This document shows positions 24,753 through 34,464 of a stretch of DNA of 64,000 nt, piece after piece. A program made the position numbers and the translations under genes. Each line of letters opens with the position of its first letter. Position 1 is the stretch's first letter. This stretch comes from Mesorhizobium sp. M2D.F.Ca.ET.226.01.1.1 (lineage in GTDB: Bacteria > Pseudomonadota > Alphaproteobacteria > Rhizobiales > Rhizobiaceae): contig NZ_RZOY02000002.1 of assembly GCF_004022705.2 (NCBI RefSeq), positions 1-64,000 on the forward strand, given 5' to 3'. Under the pieces are notes generated by a model, which worked only from the letters and a program-made list of their open reading frames with translations, had not been told where the DNA came from and made no database searches.

Positions 24753-25974
24753 GGCGACCTCCCCTGTGACGCCCTCGTTCGCTTTGCCGATCACAACCTG
24801 GCTTTGCGCGTGTGCGATCGGAGCTGCCATCGACCGCCTTCTTGTAGGTCACCAGCGGCTTCATCGCCGCCAGCGGCAAGACGAGCCCGGCATCGGCGAG
24901 GTCGTGGACCACCTGCCCCGCATCCTTGTAGGCGGTCGCGGCCTCTTCGATGACCAGGTCGCGGTCGCCGCAGATCAGCTGCCCGCCCCAGGCGTTGCGA
25001 AGCAGGGCCTCGCGTTCCGACCTTTTGCGCCCGACACGGCCATGCATGGTCGCGCGGTCGTATTTGCGGCCGGCGCCATGCGAGATGCCACCCAGCGAAG
25101 AGCCTGTCCCGTCCAGCGCCTCAACCACATAGCTCAGGCTGGCGCGCGAGCCCGCAATCGGCGCGATGCTGCCAGCCTCGACCGCGGCGGAGCCCTTGTG
25201 ATGGACGAAGCCGCCATCCCGCCGGCGCACCAGATTGTGCGGCACGTCGACGACAAGCTTTGCTTCGCAGTGCAACGCGCTCGCCGCCCGCGCCGCGATC
25301 AGGCCGCGGTTGAGCGATGCCCAGGCAACGCAGATATCGTGCTTGCCGAGCCACGCTTTGCCCGCTTCCGACGCCGGATCGAGCCCCGTCGCAATCGCGG
25401 CCTGATGATTGACCTCGCCGAACACCCGCGCACCCAGGCCACGCGAGCCGGAGTGAACGAGCAGGTAGAGGCCTTGGCGATCGACGGCTTCCGCCTTCCT
25501 GGCATCGAACAGCTGTTCGACTGCCTGGAGCTCGCAGAAATGATTGCCGCCGCCGATCGTACCAAGCGCCGCCGGAAACAGATCCGGCGCCAAGCCCGAA
25601 GCTGACAGAACAGCCTGCGGATCGAAGCAGTCCTGCGCTTCGATTTCACCCATGCGCTCGACCGCCCGGTCGACCTTGAGCTTGCGCAGCGGCATATCGA
25701 GCGCAAACAGCGACATGCCGCAGCCGATATCGTTGCCGATCAGTTGCGGATACAACCGCTTTGAGAGAACCGCGATCCCGGTCGGGCCGTATTTGCCGGG
25801 GTGCAGGTCCGGAAAAGCGGCGACCGAGCTCACGCCAGGCAGCGCCGCAACAGCCTTCAGCTGTTCGAGCGCGGCGCCCTCGATCCAGCTTTGCTGCGAG
25901 AAATAATACTGGATTTGCGCTGCCTCCGCAGCGCAAGACGAAGAGGGGCCGATGGCCCCGAATGAATTGCCCAT
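24739..25974 (-). CDS. rtcB: RNA-splicing ligase RtcB homologue (PrfH-associated type)
   Basis: The 411-residue enzyme joins RNA ends with 2',3'-cyclic phosphate or 3'-phosphate to 5'-OH using GTP and manganese. Metal ligands are visible in [18 protein letters not shown] and [10 protein letters not shown], and the guanylylated histidine in [10 protein letters not shown]. It is shorter than the E. coli tRNA-type RtcB-archease enzymes. Its coupling with prfH places it in the ribosome rescue and repair pair. No archease or RtcR is nearby. The last roughly 20 residues are Arg-rich and overlap prfH. Confidence 0.88.
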   Translation of the reverse strand: MGNSFGAIGPSSSCAAEAAQIQYYFSQQSWIEGAALEQLKAVAALPGVSSVAAFPDLHPGKYGPTGIAVLSKRLYPQLIGNDIGCGMSLFALDMPLRKLKVDRAVERMGEIEAQDCFDPQAVLSASGLAPDLFPAALGTIGGGNHFCELQAVEQLFDARKAEAVDRQGLYLLVHSGSRGLGARVFGEVNHQAAIATGLDPASEAGKAWLGKHDICVAWASLNRGLIAARAASALHCEAKLVVDVPHNLVRRRDGGFVHHKGSAAVEAGSIAPIAGSRASLSYVVEALDGTGSSLGGISHGAGRKYDRATMHGRVGRKRSEREALLRNAWGGQLICGDRDLVIEEAATAYKDAGQVVHDLADAGLVLPLAAMKPLVTYKKAVDGSSDRTRAKPGCDRQSERGRHRGGRHERG

Positions 25975-26213
25975 GATGGAACACTTCTGGAAATGGTCAG
26001 GTATCCGACGCCGTCAGGCGTCAGTCGACCGGCGTCAAAACAGCAAAGCCTGCCTTACGCCGGAACCCTCGAGGGGCGCGCGGTGGAGATGTTCGTCATC
26101 TGTCGCTCCCATTCCAGAACCAAGAATGGCGCTCCCATAAAGCAACCGGCCGGAAGAAACAAGGCCGGCCGACCCGACGGGAACGCCTGCCGGCCGTCGC
26201 CGTTGTCTCCATA
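25975..26213. promoter_or_regulatory. Divergent intergenic region of rtcB and the DUF1772 gene
   Basis: 239 bases without a supported gene. GACGCC and GGCGTC (26007-26012 and 26017-26022) form a short hairpin, and another GC-rich inverted pair lies near 26160-26195. The rtcB promoter should lie here. Confidence 0.35.
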
Positions 26214-26699
26214 ATGGAGATGCGCGGGTTCCTGTTGTTCTGGTCGGTGCTGACCGCTTTCGTCGCGGCCCTCAGTCTTGGCCCGTCCTTTGCCCATGTG
26301 CTGGAATCGCTGCCCAGGCTGACGAAATGGTCGCCGGCGCTTTGGCGCGAGACGACCGTTTTCAATGCGCAGTTCCAGCTCTTCCTGCTGATCGGAGCGC
26401 CGCTCGATATCGCAGCCATTGTCTGCCCGGCGGTGCTTGTCTGGATGCTGCGCGACGAGCCTCGCGCCTTCTGGTTTGTGCTGGCCGGCACCTTGCTCTA
26501 TGCGCTAGCGCTCGCGCTTTGGACTGTTCTCGTCAAACCGGCCAACGATATCCTCGCCACCTGGACGCCGGGGCCAATTCCGGAAAATTTCGAAGCCGTC
26601 CGGCTGCGTTGGGAATCCGGCCATATGGCGGTGACGGCAGCGAAGGCGCTTGGCTTCATCTCACTTTGCCTCGGCTTGCTCACGGTCCGTCACGGTTGA
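26214..26699 (+). CDS. DUF1772 family membrane protein
   Basis: The 161-residue protein has four hydrophobic segments (about residues 5-25, 55-75, 83-107 and 138-158) and a conserved LWRETTVFNAQFQLF segment between the first two. DUF1772 proteins are small inner-membrane proteins without a known role. A start two codons later is possible. It lies upstream of the methyltransferase gene, 76 bases apart. Confidence 0.75.
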   Translation: MEMRGFLLFWSVLTAFVAALSLGPSFAHVLESLPRLTKWSPALWRETTVFNAQFQLFLLIGAPLDIAAIVCPAVLVWMLRDEPRAFWFVLAGTLLYALALALWTVLVKPANDILATWTPGPIPENFEAVRLRWESGHMAVTAAKALGFISLCLGLLTVRHG

Positions 26700-26775
26700 T
26701 GGTCTCGCCCGCCTTTGTTGCGCCGATGGGCTGAGCTGTGGCAGAAGCGGGCCGAACCGCCGGAGATGATCCTTC

Positions 26776-27858
26776 TTGAAATCTTTTCGCGACAAGCGCC
26801 GCGATAACCGACCGCAGCACGCGAGGCCGGAACAGGCCCGCCCGCGCGACGCGTTTGCGGCTGGACGGCAGCAGGCAGCATCCGCGGAGCGTCGCGAAGC
26901 GAAACCGGCGGATCGGCAGGAAGCCAAAGCGGCTCCGCGCGTTCTTGCACGCCGCGAGGGCTCCTTGCCGGCCGAGCGCCTGCCGCTGATCCTGGAGGTC
27001 GCGCCCAATGCCGACTACGCGCTGCTGGACAGCGGCGCCGGCGAAAAGTTCGAGCAATACGGCCCCTACCGCATCGTTCGCCCCGAAGGCCAGGCGATCT
27101 GGCAGCGCGCGCTTCCGGCAAAAGAATGGGAGCGCGCCGACGCCATCTTCACCGGCGACACCGACGAGGAAGGCATCGGCCGGTGGCGCTTTCCGAAATC
27201 GCCGCTCGGCGAGACCTGGCCGATGAAGCATGACGGCATCGACTATCTCGGCCGCTTCACCTCGTTTCGCCATGTCGGCGTTTTTCCCGAGCAGGTTTCG
27301 CATTGGGACCATATGGCGGGGCTGATCGCGGAGGCGAAGCGCCCGGTCAAGGTGCTCAATCTGTTCGGCTATACGGGCCTCGCCTCGCTGGTGGCGGCCC
27401 GCGCCGGCGCCGAGGTCACCCATGTCGATGCCTCGAAGAAGGCCATCGGCTGGGCGCGCGAGAACCAGGAAATGGCCGGCCTTGCCGACAAGCCGATCCG
27501 CTGGATCGTCGAGGATGCGGTGAAATTCGCCGAGCGCGAGGAGCGCCGCGGCAGCCGCTACGATATCGTGCTGTTCGACCCGCCGGCCTATGGCCGCGGC
27601 CCCAAGGGCGAGGTCTGGCAATTGTTCGAGGATCTGCCGGGCCTCACCGACCTCTGCCGCTCGATCCTGACGCCGAAACCGCTGGCCGTCGTTCTCACCG
27701 CCTATTCGATCCGCGCCTCCTTCTTCGCCATCCATGCGCTGATGCGCGATACGTTCGCCGGCATGGGCGGCACGGTCGAATCCGGCGAATTGATCATTCG
27801 CGAGAAGTCCGCCGGCCGCGCGCTGTCGACCTCGCTGTTCTCGCGCTGGGTGGCTTGA
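26776..27858 (+). CDS. Class I SAM-dependent rRNA methyltransferase
   Basis: The 360-residue protein begins with a basic, low-complexity arm of about 60 residues and continues with a RlmI/RlmK-like methyltransferase fold. Motif I is VLNLFGYTGLASLVAARAG, the ribose-binding strand is VTHVDASKKAI, and the catalytic loop is LFDPPAYGRG. The start is TTG 26776 behind GGAG. Its target is probably a 23S rRNA base. The TrmH-family gene starts on the base after its stop codon. Confidence 0.85.
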   Translation: MKSFRDKRRDNRPQHARPEQARPRDAFAAGRQQAASAERREAKPADRQEAKAAPRVLARREGSLPAERLPLILEVAPNADYALLDSGAGEKFEQYGPYRIVRPEGQAIWQRALPAKEWERADAIFTGDTDEEGIGRWRFPKSPLGETWPMKHDGIDYLGRFTSFRHVGVFPEQVSHWDHMAGLIAEAKRPVKVLNLFGYTGLASLVAARAGAEVTHVDASKKAIGWARENQEMAGLADKPIRWIVEDAVKFAEREERRGSRYDIVLFDPPAYGRGPKGEVWQLFEDLPGLTDLCRSILTPKPLAVVLTAYSIRASFFAIHALMRDTFAGMGGTVESGELIIREKSAGRALSTSLFSRWVA

Positions 27859-28719
27859 ATGAACGCACATGACGGCGCCCGCCCGGTCGGGCAGGTCAAG
27901 GAAGTCACCAGCCTTGCCAATCCGCTGGTCAAGGACATCAAGGCGCTCGCCTTGAAGAAATTCCGCGACCAGCAGAACGCCTTCATGGCCGAAGGGCTGA
28001 AGCTGGTCATCGACGCGCTGGACCTCGGCTGGTCGATCAAGACCCTGGTCTTCGCCAAGGCCGGACGCGGCAACGCGGCCGTCGAGAAGGTCGCCGCGCG
28101 GACCGTCGCCGCCGGCGGCACGGTTCTGGAAGTCTCCGAAAAAGTGCTTGCGGCCATCACCCGCCGTGAAAACCCGCAAATGGTGGTCGGCGTCTTCGCG
28201 CAGCAGACCGTGCCGCTGAAGGATATCCGCGCCAGGGACGGCGATGTCTGGGTGGCGCTCGACCGGGTCCGCGATCCCGGCAATCTCGGTACCGTGATCC
28301 GCACCGTCGACGCCGTCGGCGCCAAGGGCGTCATCCTGGTCGGCGACACCACCGATCCGTTCTCGCTGGAGACGGTGCGCGCCACGATGGGCTCGATCTT
28401 CGCCGTGCCGGTCGCCAGGGCGACCGAGCAGGCCTTCCTCGCCTGGCGGCGCGATTTTTCGGGCCTTGTCGCTGGAACGCACCTCAAAGGCGCGGTCGAC
28501 TATCGTTCAGTCGATTTCTCCAGGGGACCGGTGCTGCTTTTGATGGGCAACGAGCAGCAAGGGTTGCCCGACAGCCTTGCCGAAAGCTGCGATAGGCTGT
28601 TGAGAATCCCCCAAGCCGGCCGAGCGGATTCGCTCAACCTCGCCGTTGCCACCGGCGTGATGCTCTTCGAGATACGGCGCGGCGCATTGAAGCTCGACCC
28701 TCACACAGACTCGCGATGA
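27859..28719 (+). CDS. TrmH/SpoU-family RNA 2'-O-methyltransferase
   Basis: The 286-residue protein has an N-terminal substrate-binding region (SLANPLVKDIKALALKKFR) and the knotted SPOUT domain with its three motifs: DRVRDPGNLGTVIRT, LLLMGNEQQGLP and SLNLAVATGVMLFEI. It methylates ribose 2'-OH in tRNA or 23S rRNA. It is immediately adjacent to another RNA methyltransferase and followed 13 bases later by lspA, forming an operon. Confidence 0.9.
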   Translation: MNAHDGARPVGQVKEVTSLANPLVKDIKALALKKFRDQQNAFMAEGLKLVIDALDLGWSIKTLVFAKAGRGNAAVEKVAARTVAAGGTVLEVSEKVLAAITRRENPQMVVGVFAQQTVPLKDIRARDGDVWVALDRVRDPGNLGTVIRTVDAVGAKGVILVGDTTDPFSLETVRATMGSIFAVPVARATEQAFLAWRRDFSGLVAGTHLKGAVDYRSVDFSRGPVLLLMGNEQQGLPDSLAESCDRLLRIPQAGRADSLNLAVATGVMLFEIRRGALKLDPHTDSR

Positions 28720-28732
28720 GGACTGCGCAATC

Positions 28733-29215
28733 GTGAAATCCTGGTCCCCTTATGCCCTGCTGGTGATCGTTGCAATCGCGCTCGATCAGTGGATCAAGCA
28801 ACTGGTCGAGAACGGTCTCGCCTTTCAGGAGAAGGTCGATCTGCTGCCGTTCCTGGCGCTGTTTCGCACCTATAACACCGGCATCGCCTTTTCGATGTTC
28901 CAATCCTTCGGCGACACCGGCCTGGTGGTCATCGCCGTGCTGGTCGTCGCCTTCGTGCTCTATCTCGCCACGCGCACGCCTGCCGGCCATGTCATCGCCC
29001 GCATCGGCTTTGCGCTCATCGTTGGCGGCGCGCTGGGCAATCTCATCGACCGTGCTATCTACGGTCACGTCATCGACTACATCCTGTTCCACACCCCGGT
29101 CTGGTCCTTCGCGGTGTTCAACCTCGCCGACGCCTTCATTTCAGTCGGCGCCGCACTTGTCGTCTTCGACGAGCTGATCGGCTGGCGGCACGAGCCGAAA
29201 CCTTCGCAAGATTGA
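28733..29215 (+). CDS. lspA: Lipoprotein signal peptidase (signal peptidase II)
   Basis: This 160-residue inner-membrane aspartyl protease cleaves prolipoprotein signal peptides after lipidation. It has four membrane helices and the conserved motifs NTGIAFSMF, GALGNLIDR and VFNLADAFIS, the latter two carrying the catalytic aspartates. The start is GTG 28733, with GAGGA overlapping the TrmH-family stop codon as ribosome site. Confidence 0.95.
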   Translation: MKSWSPYALLVIVAIALDQWIKQLVENGLAFQEKVDLLPFLALFRTYNTGIAFSMFQSFGDTGLVVIAVLVVAFVLYLATRTPAGHVIARIGFALIVGGALGNLIDRAIYGHVIDYILFHTPVWSFAVFNLADAFISVGAALVVFDELIGWRHEPKPSQD

Positions 29216-29271
29216 CGCCGCGCGGCTGCCGCCGCACAGTTACGTCCATCGCCGGAACCGGAGGAGAAAAA

Positions 29272-30261
29272 ATGTCCGATACGTTCAAAGCCATCCTCAT
29301 TTCGCGCGATGCCGAGAAGAAGCAGTCCGTCGATGTCGTCGACCTCACCGAGGCCGACCTGATGGAGGGCGACGTCACCGTCGCCGTCGAGGCGACGACG
29401 GTGAACTACAAGGACGGGCTCGCCATCACAGGCAAGGCGCCTGTGGTGCGCCGCTGGCCGCTGGTGCCGGGCATCGATTTCGCCGGCACCGTGATCTCCT
29501 CCTCGCATGCCGACTGGCGCAAGGGGGACAAGGTGATTCTCAACGGCTGGGGCGTCGGCGAGACGCATTACGGCGCCTATGCCGGCCGCGCCCGGGTCAT
29601 GGGCGACTGGCTGGTGCCGCTGCCCGAGGGCATGAGCGCGCATGATGCGATGGCCGTCGGCACGGCGGGCTACACGGCCATGCTCTCGGTCATGGCGCTG
29701 GAACGGCATGGCATCGTGCCGGACCGCGGCCCGGTGGTGGTGACGGGCGCCGCCGGCGGCGTCGGCTCGGTCGCCATCTCGATCCTGTCCAGCCTCGGCT
29801 ACCATGTCGTCGCCTCGACCGGCCGCAACGCCGAAAGCCCTTACCTGATCGACCTCGGCGCGGCGGAGGTGATCTCGCGCGAGGAGCTCAGCCAGCCGGC
29901 GAAGCCGCTTGCCAAGGAGCGCTGGGCGGGCGGCGTCGACTCGGTCGGCAGCCACACGCTCGCCAATGTACTGTCGACGACCTCCTATGGCGGCGCGATC
30001 GCCGCCTGCGGCCTGGCCGGCGGCATGGACCTGCCGGGAAGCGTCGCGCCCTTCATCCTGCGTGGCGTTTCGCTGCTCGGCATCGATTCCGTGATGGCAC
30101 CGAAGGCCGTGCGCCTGGAGGCATGGCGCCGCATCGGCACCGATCTCGACCTGAAGAAGCTGTCGACATTGTCCCACACCATCGGTTTCGACGGCATTGT
30201 CGCTGCCGCCCGCGACATCGTCGAAGGCAAGGTCAGGGGCCGCGTCGTCGTCGATATGTAG
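29272..30261 (+). CDS. Acrylyl-CoA reductase-type quinone oxidoreductase (YhdH/AcuI family)
   Basis: The 329-residue NADPH-dependent MDR enzyme lacks structural zinc ligands and has the GroES-like half (TTVNYKDGLAITG, VPGIDFAGTV) and Rossmann half (VVVTGAAGGVGSVAISILSSLG). Family members reduce acryloyl-CoA to propionyl-CoA. ATG 29272 follows GGAGGAG by four bases. Located 56 bases after lspA and probably read separately. Confidence 0.88.
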   Translation: MSDTFKAILISRDAEKKQSVDVVDLTEADLMEGDVTVAVEATTVNYKDGLAITGKAPVVRRWPLVPGIDFAGTVISSSHADWRKGDKVILNGWGVGETHYGAYAGRARVMGDWLVPLPEGMSAHDAMAVGTAGYTAMLSVMALERHGIVPDRGPVVVTGAAGGVGSVAISILSSLGYHVVASTGRNAESPYLIDLGAAEVISREELSQPAKPLAKERWAGGVDSVGSHTLANVLSTTSYGGAIAACGLAGGMDLPGSVAPFILRGVSLLGIDSVMAPKAVRLEAWRRIGTDLDLKKLSTLSHTIGFDGIVAAARDIVEGKVRGRVVVDM

Positions 30262-30380
30262 CCGACAGCCGTTTCGGAGCACCGGTTTTGTCCGGGCCGG
30301 AGCCCGGAATCCGCGAAGATCGCTAAAATTCGAACGATCCGCCGCAGCCTTCCATAATCTCTGTCTGGCATGGTTTGCGC

Positions 30381-32660
30381 ATGGTCGCGGACTCCGACAC
30401 CAGACAGGGCAGCAAAGCCGCGGACGCTGACAGGCTCATCATCGATGCGCCGCGGCGGCAGGTGCTTGTTGCCCCGCCGTTGGCCCCGGAATTGCCCGCG
30501 GCCAGCCATGAGGGCCTGCCGTTCCTGACGATCGTCGCCATCGCCGTTCTGGCGGGGCTGGCGCATCTCACCGGCGCGCCGATCATCGTCACCATCGGTC
30601 TCGCCGCCGCGGCCGTTGCCGGCCTTGCCATGCATCTGCGCAACCGGCGCGACGAACGGCGCACCGCAGCTCTTCTCGACGAGACGGCCGCCCGCAGCCG
30701 CGCCGAGATCGAGACCCTCGCCGATCGCATGTGGGAGATGCAGGAGAGCGAGGAGCGCTTCCGCGGCCTGATCGATGCGCTGGGCGACCTCGTCGTCCAT
30801 CGCGATCGCGACGGCAACATCGTCTATGCCAATAGCGTTTTCTCCACACTTGTCGACGTCGACCCGCGCGATCTCGCCGGCAAGACCTTGTCCGAGCTTG
30901 GCATCGATGTCGGCATCGTTCCCGACGCCGCCTTCTCCGACCATGAATGCCTGAGCTCCACCGATGTCGCGATCCGCACGCCGAGCGGGCCGCGCTGGTT
31001 CTCATGGATCGAACTCTCGGTGCGCGACAAGGACACGGGCGCGGTCTCGCACCGCGCGATTGCCCGCGACATTACCGCCCGCAAGCGCGCCGAGTCCTCG
31101 CTGATCACCGCGCGCGAACGTGCCGAATATGCGAGCCAGGCCAAGTCGCGCTTCCTCGCCACCGTCAGCCATGAGATCCGCACGCCGATGAACGGCATCA
31201 TGGGCATGGCGAAGCTGCTGGCCGACACCGACCTGTCGCCGGAACAGCGCACCTATGTCGGCGCCGTTTCCACCTCGGCCAGCGCGCTTCTCGCGCTCAT
31301 CGAGGACCTGCTCGATTATTCCAAGATCGAGGCCGGCCGCTTCGAGCCCGAGCCGCAGCCGACGTCATTGCGCGAAATCGCCGACAACATCATCGAGCTC
31401 CTGGCCGCGAGGGCCTTCGCCAAGAACATCGGTCTCGGCTGCCATGTCGAGCCCGACGTGCCGCAGATGATCACCGCCGATCCCGGCCGCGTGCGCCAGG
31501 TGCTGCTCAACCTCATTGGCAATGCGGTGAAATTCACCGATACCGGCGGCGTGCTGCTCACCGTGGCGCGCGCCCGCACCGAAACCACCGACCGAATCTG
31601 CTTCACCGTCGTCGACACCGGCCCGGGGCTGCGTGAAGAGGACATGGAACGCATCTTCGAGGAGTTCGAGCAGTCCGACGGCACCTCGACCAGGGTGCAT
31701 GGCGGCGCCGGCCTCGGCCTTGCCATCTCGAAGCGGCTGGTGAGCGCCATGGGCGGCACGATCTCGGTTTCGAGCCGGCTCGGCGAAGGCTCCGAATTCG
31801 TCCTCGAGATCCCGGCGGTCGCGGCCACCGAACCGCCGCCGCACCGCCACAACATCCTTGCCGACCGGCGGGCCGTGATCGTGTCGAAGAACGCCATCGA
31901 AGCCGATGCCATAGCCCGCACGATCAGAGCCCATGGCGGCACCGTCGAGGTCGCGGCGACACCGAGCCAGGCGGCTCCCTTCGCTGCCGGCTGCAACGTG
32001 CTCCTGATCGACGCGGCGCTCGAAAACGCCGACGGCAGACTGCTAAAGCGGCTGCGCGACTCGGGCTTTGCCGATTGCGAAGCCATCACCCTCATCGCGC
32101 CGACGGACCGCGGCATGCTCGGCGAATTCCGCGCCAGCGGCTACGCCACCTTCCTTGCAAGGCCGGTGCGCGGCGAAACCCTGTTGCGGGTGCTGTTGAC
32201 CAGCCACGGCTCGGCGCTTGCCCAGCCGCAACCGCAGCCGCGCGGCGCCGCTTCGGCGCGCCGGCGCGATCAGGGCCTGTCGGTGCTGATTGCCGAGGAC
32301 AACGACATCAATGCCATGCTGGCGCGCGCCACGCTGCTCAAGGCGGGTCATCGCGTCAAGATCGTCGGCAACGGCAAGGCCGCGGTCGACGCCGTCACCG
32401 ATGCCGGCCTCAAATTCCGCTTCGACGTGGTGCTGATGGACCTGCATATGCCCGTCATGGACGGTCTCGATGCGATCGCCGCCATCCGCCGCCACGAGGA
32501 ATCCATGGCCATGCCACCGATCCCGATCATGGTGCTTTCGGCCGACAGCCAGGAAAAGACCCGGCATGCCGTGCTCGCGCATGGCGCCAGCGGCTTCGTG
32601 ACCAAGCCGCTCGATCCCGACCAGCTCGTCCAGGCTGTCGAGGGCCAGGTTGCCGCCTGA
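30381..32660 (+). CDS. PAS-containing hybrid histidine kinase with receiver domain
   Basis: The 759-residue protein has two N-terminal membrane segments ([14 protein letters not shown] and [19 protein letters not shown]), a PAS domain ([20 protein letters not shown]), a HisKA domain with phospho-histidine H264 in [13 protein letters not shown], an HATPase domain ([25 protein letters not shown]), a degenerate receiver-like segment without the aspartate cluster, and a C-terminal receiver with D687 in [12 protein letters not shown]. This layout suggests a phosphorelay feeding a separate Hpt or response regulator, not encoded in this window. The start at 30381 (ATG) is favoured over a TTG two codons earlier. 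Confidence 0.92.
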   Translation: MVADSDTRQGSKAADADRLIIDAPRRQVLVAPPLAPELPAASHEGLPFLTIVAIAVLAGLAHLTGAPIIVTIGLAAAAVAGLAMHLRNRRDERRTAALLDETAARSRAEIETLADRMWEMQESEERFRGLIDALGDLVVHRDRDGNIVYANSVFSTLVDVDPRDLAGKTLSELGIDVGIVPDAAFSDHECLSSTDVAIRTPSGPRWFSWIELSVRDKDTGAVSHRAIARDITARKRAESSLITARERAEYASQAKSRFLATVSHEIRTPMNGIMGMAKLLADTDLSPEQRTYVGAVSTSASALLALIEDLLDYSKIEAGRFEPEPQPTSLREIADNIIELLAARAFAKNIGLGCHVEPDVPQMITADPGRVRQVLLNLIGNAVKFTDTGGVLLTVARARTETTDRICFTVVDTGPGLREEDMERIFEEFEQSDGTSTRVHGGAGLGLAISKRLVSAMGGTISVSSRLGEGSEFVLEIPAVAATEPPPHRHNILADRRAVIVSKNAIEADAIARTIRAHGGTVEVAATPSQAAPFAAGCNVLLIDAALENADGRLLKRLRDSGFADCEAITLIAPTDRGMLGEFRASGYATFLARPVRGETLLRVLLTSHGSALAQPQPQPRGAASARRRDQGLSVLIAEDNDINAMLARATLLKAGHRVKIVGNGKAAVDAVTDAGLKFRFDVVLMDLHMPVMDGLDAIAAIRRHEESMAMPPIPIMVLSADSQEKTRHAVLAHGASGFVTKPLDPDQLVQAVEGQVAA

Positions 32661-32724
32661 CGAAATTTTGAACTCTTGAAAACCATGCATCGCCTGGCTT
32701 TCGCGTCGGTAAGATAGCCGGTTG

Positions 32725-32757
32725 AGTGTATTGCCCAGCCGACAAAGTATTGCCCGC
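32725..32757 (+). repeat. Short direct repeats GTATTGCCC upstream of olsB
   Basis: The nine-base string GTATTGCCC occurs twice about 22 bases apart, just ahead of the Pho-box-like site. It could be a second regulator-binding site or chance. Confidence 0.3.
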
Positions 32758-32774
32758 CACGTCGTATCACGGTA

Positions 32775-32796
32775 CTGTCACAATCCTGTTGCACCT
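32775..32796 (+). promoter_or_regulatory. Pho-box-like PhoB binding site upstream of olsB
   Basis: CTGTCACAATC (32775-32785) followed directly by CTGTTGCACCT (32786-32796) gives two half-sites with 11-base phasing, as in the rhizobial Pho box consensus CTGTCAT. It lies about 50 bases before the GTG start. Phosphate starvation control of ornithine-lipid synthesis through PhoB is known in rhizobia. Confidence 0.6.
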
Positions 32797-32843
32797 ACAC
32801 CGTATCCCCGTGCCAAGAGGGATGGCTCGAAGGAGAATCACTC

Positions 32844-33731
32844 GTGCATACAGTTATGCCTGAATGTGACACTCGGCCGAACGCCGGCGGCGCCCTGCTC
32901 GCCGCCCGTACCGCCGATGCCGTCGCAAGCGGTGCTCCGCTGGGCCGGATCGGCAACCTCGAAGTGCGGCTCGCCCGCAACGAGGCTGAGATCGCCGCTG
33001 CCCAGGAAGTCCGCTATCGGGTATTTTATGACGAGCTTGGCGCGAGGAAGGACCTGTTCCAGGCGCAGGACCGGCGCGATGCCGACCGTTTCGACCCGCT
33101 CTGCGATCACCTTCTCGTGTTGGACACGTCCCTTCCGGGCCCCGAGCATCGCCGCATCGTCGGCACCTATCGCCTGCTTCGGCAGGAGATAGCCGCAACC
33201 GCCGGCGGTTTTTATTCCGAGGGCGAGTTCGAGCTCACCAAGCTGATCGCGCGCCATCCCGGCCAACGCTTCCTCGAGCTCGGCCGCTCCTGTGTTCTCA
33301 AGGAATACCGTTCCAAGCGCACCATCGAGGCGCTGTGGCAGGGCATCTGGGCCTACATCAATCATTACAACATTGGCGTGATGACCGGCTGCGCCTCCTT
33401 CCACGGCATCGTGCCGGCAGCCCACGCCGAGGCGCTGACCTACCTCGCCCATCATTGCCGCACCAACTCGGCCTGGGACGTCCGAGCGGTTCCCGAGCGC
33501 TACTGCTCCATGGACCTGATGCCGATCGAGGCGGTGAACACCAAGGCCGCGATCGCCGCCATGCCGCCGCTGGTCAAGGGCTATCTGCGCGTCGGCGCCC
33601 GGATCGGCGACGGCTGCGTCATCGACCACGAATTCTCGACCGTCGACGTCTTCGTCGTCATGCCGGTCAAGGAGATCGGCGCCCGCTACGTCAATTATTA
33701 TGGCGGTGAAGGCCAGCGCTTCGCGGCGTGA
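32844..33731 (+). CDS. olsB: L-ornithine N(alpha)-acyltransferase
   Basis: OlsB adds a 3-hydroxy fatty acid from acyl-ACP to ornithine, the first step of phosphorus-free ornithine lipids. The 295-residue protein has a GNAT-like acyltransferase core: VRLARNEAEIAAAQEVRYRVFY, then FLELGRSCVLKEYRSKRTIEALW and GVMTGCASFHG. The start is GTG 32844, eight bases after AAGGAG. Its partner olsA (O-acyltransferase) is not in this window. Pho-box-like sequence upstream fits induction when phosphate is low and phospholipids must be replaced. Confidence 0.93.
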   Translation: MHTVMPECDTRPNAGGALLAARTADAVASGAPLGRIGNLEVRLARNEAEIAAAQEVRYRVFYDELGARKDLFQAQDRRDADRFDPLCDHLLVLDTSLPGPEHRRIVGTYRLLRQEIAATAGGFYSEGEFELTKLIARHPGQRFLELGRSCVLKEYRSKRTIEALWQGIWAYINHYNIGVMTGCASFHGIVPAAHAEALTYLAHHCRTNSAWDVRAVPERYCSMDLMPIEAVNTKAAIAAMPPLVKGYLRVGARIGDGCVIDHEFSTVDVFVVMPVKEIGARYVNYYGGEGQRFAA

Positions 33732-33735
33732 TTCA

Positions 33736-33813
33736 GGTGAATGGTAAAAGGTGAATGGGTGGATGGCCCTCGGCTCTGCCACCCATCGACCATTTTACCA
33801 TTCACTATTCACC
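33736..33813. terminator. Long imperfect inverted repeat between olsB and the TRIC gene
   Basis: The left arm (TGAATGGTAAAAGGT...ATGGGTGG) and right arm (CCACCCAT...ACCATTTTACCATTCA) pair over about 25 bases with few mismatches. Each arm is itself built from a repeated GTGAATGG unit. The genes converge, so a bidirectional terminator is likely. Confidence 0.65.
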
Positions 33814-33823
33814 ACTTGCTCTT

Positions 33824-34462
33824 TCACGGAATATCTTCCGGCCTTCGCCCCGGCCGGCTCTTATAGGCCGGAAACGACCAGCCGAATTTGAGCGCGCCGC
33901 CGCGCACCGCGAATGCGCCCGCGAAGCCGAGCAGGCTGGACGCCAGGGCCGGCAGGCCGGCAAGATCGCCAAGGGTGAAGATGGTGGCGCCGGCAAGGGC
34001 GGCGGTGACATAGATTTCCGGCCTGAGCAGCACCGAGGGCTCGCCGGCAAGCAGATCGCGCAAGATACCGCCGAAGGTCGCCGTCAGCACGCCCATGATG
34101 ATCGACACGACCGGCGAGCCGGTGATCGCCAGCCCCTTGGCCGCCCCCATCACGGAGAAAGCGGCAAGCCCGATGGCATCGAGCCAGAGCAGCAGCTTAT
34201 AGCGGGATTCGAACCGGTGGGCGCTGAAGAAGACCAGCACCGCGACCCCAGCGCAGATCAGCACATAGCCGCTGTTGGCGACCCAGAACACCGGCAGGTT
34301 GAGGATGACGTCGCGCAGCGTGCCCCCGCCGATGCCGGTGACGCTGGCCAGGAACAGGAAGCCAATAATGTCGAGCTCTTTGCGCGATGCCGCAAGCGCG
34401 CCCGTCGCCGCGAAGACGGCGACGCCGGCGTAATCGAGCAAGGCGATGGGATTCAAGGACAT
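33824..34462 (-). CDS. TRIC/UPF0126 family cation channel protein
   Basis: The 212-residue integral membrane protein has two repeats of three helices, each with a glycine-rich GIGGGTLRDVI or FGGILRDLLAG motif, the signature of the YicG/TRIC family. Bacterial members form trimeric potassium-selective pores. It has no obvious partners in the window. It is convergent with olsB and separated from grpE by a second inverted repeat. Confidence 0.88.
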   Translation of the reverse strand: MSLNPIALLDYAGVAVFAATGALAASRKELDIIGFLFLASVTGIGGGTLRDVILNLPVFWVANSGYVLICAGVAVLVFFSAHRFESRYKLLLWLDAIGLAAFSVMGAAKGLAITGSPVVSIIMGVLTATFGGILRDLLAGEPSVLLRPEIYVTAALAGATIFTLGDLAGLPALASSLLGFAGAFAVRGGALKFGWSFPAYKSRPGRRPEDIP

Positions 34463-34464
34463 AG

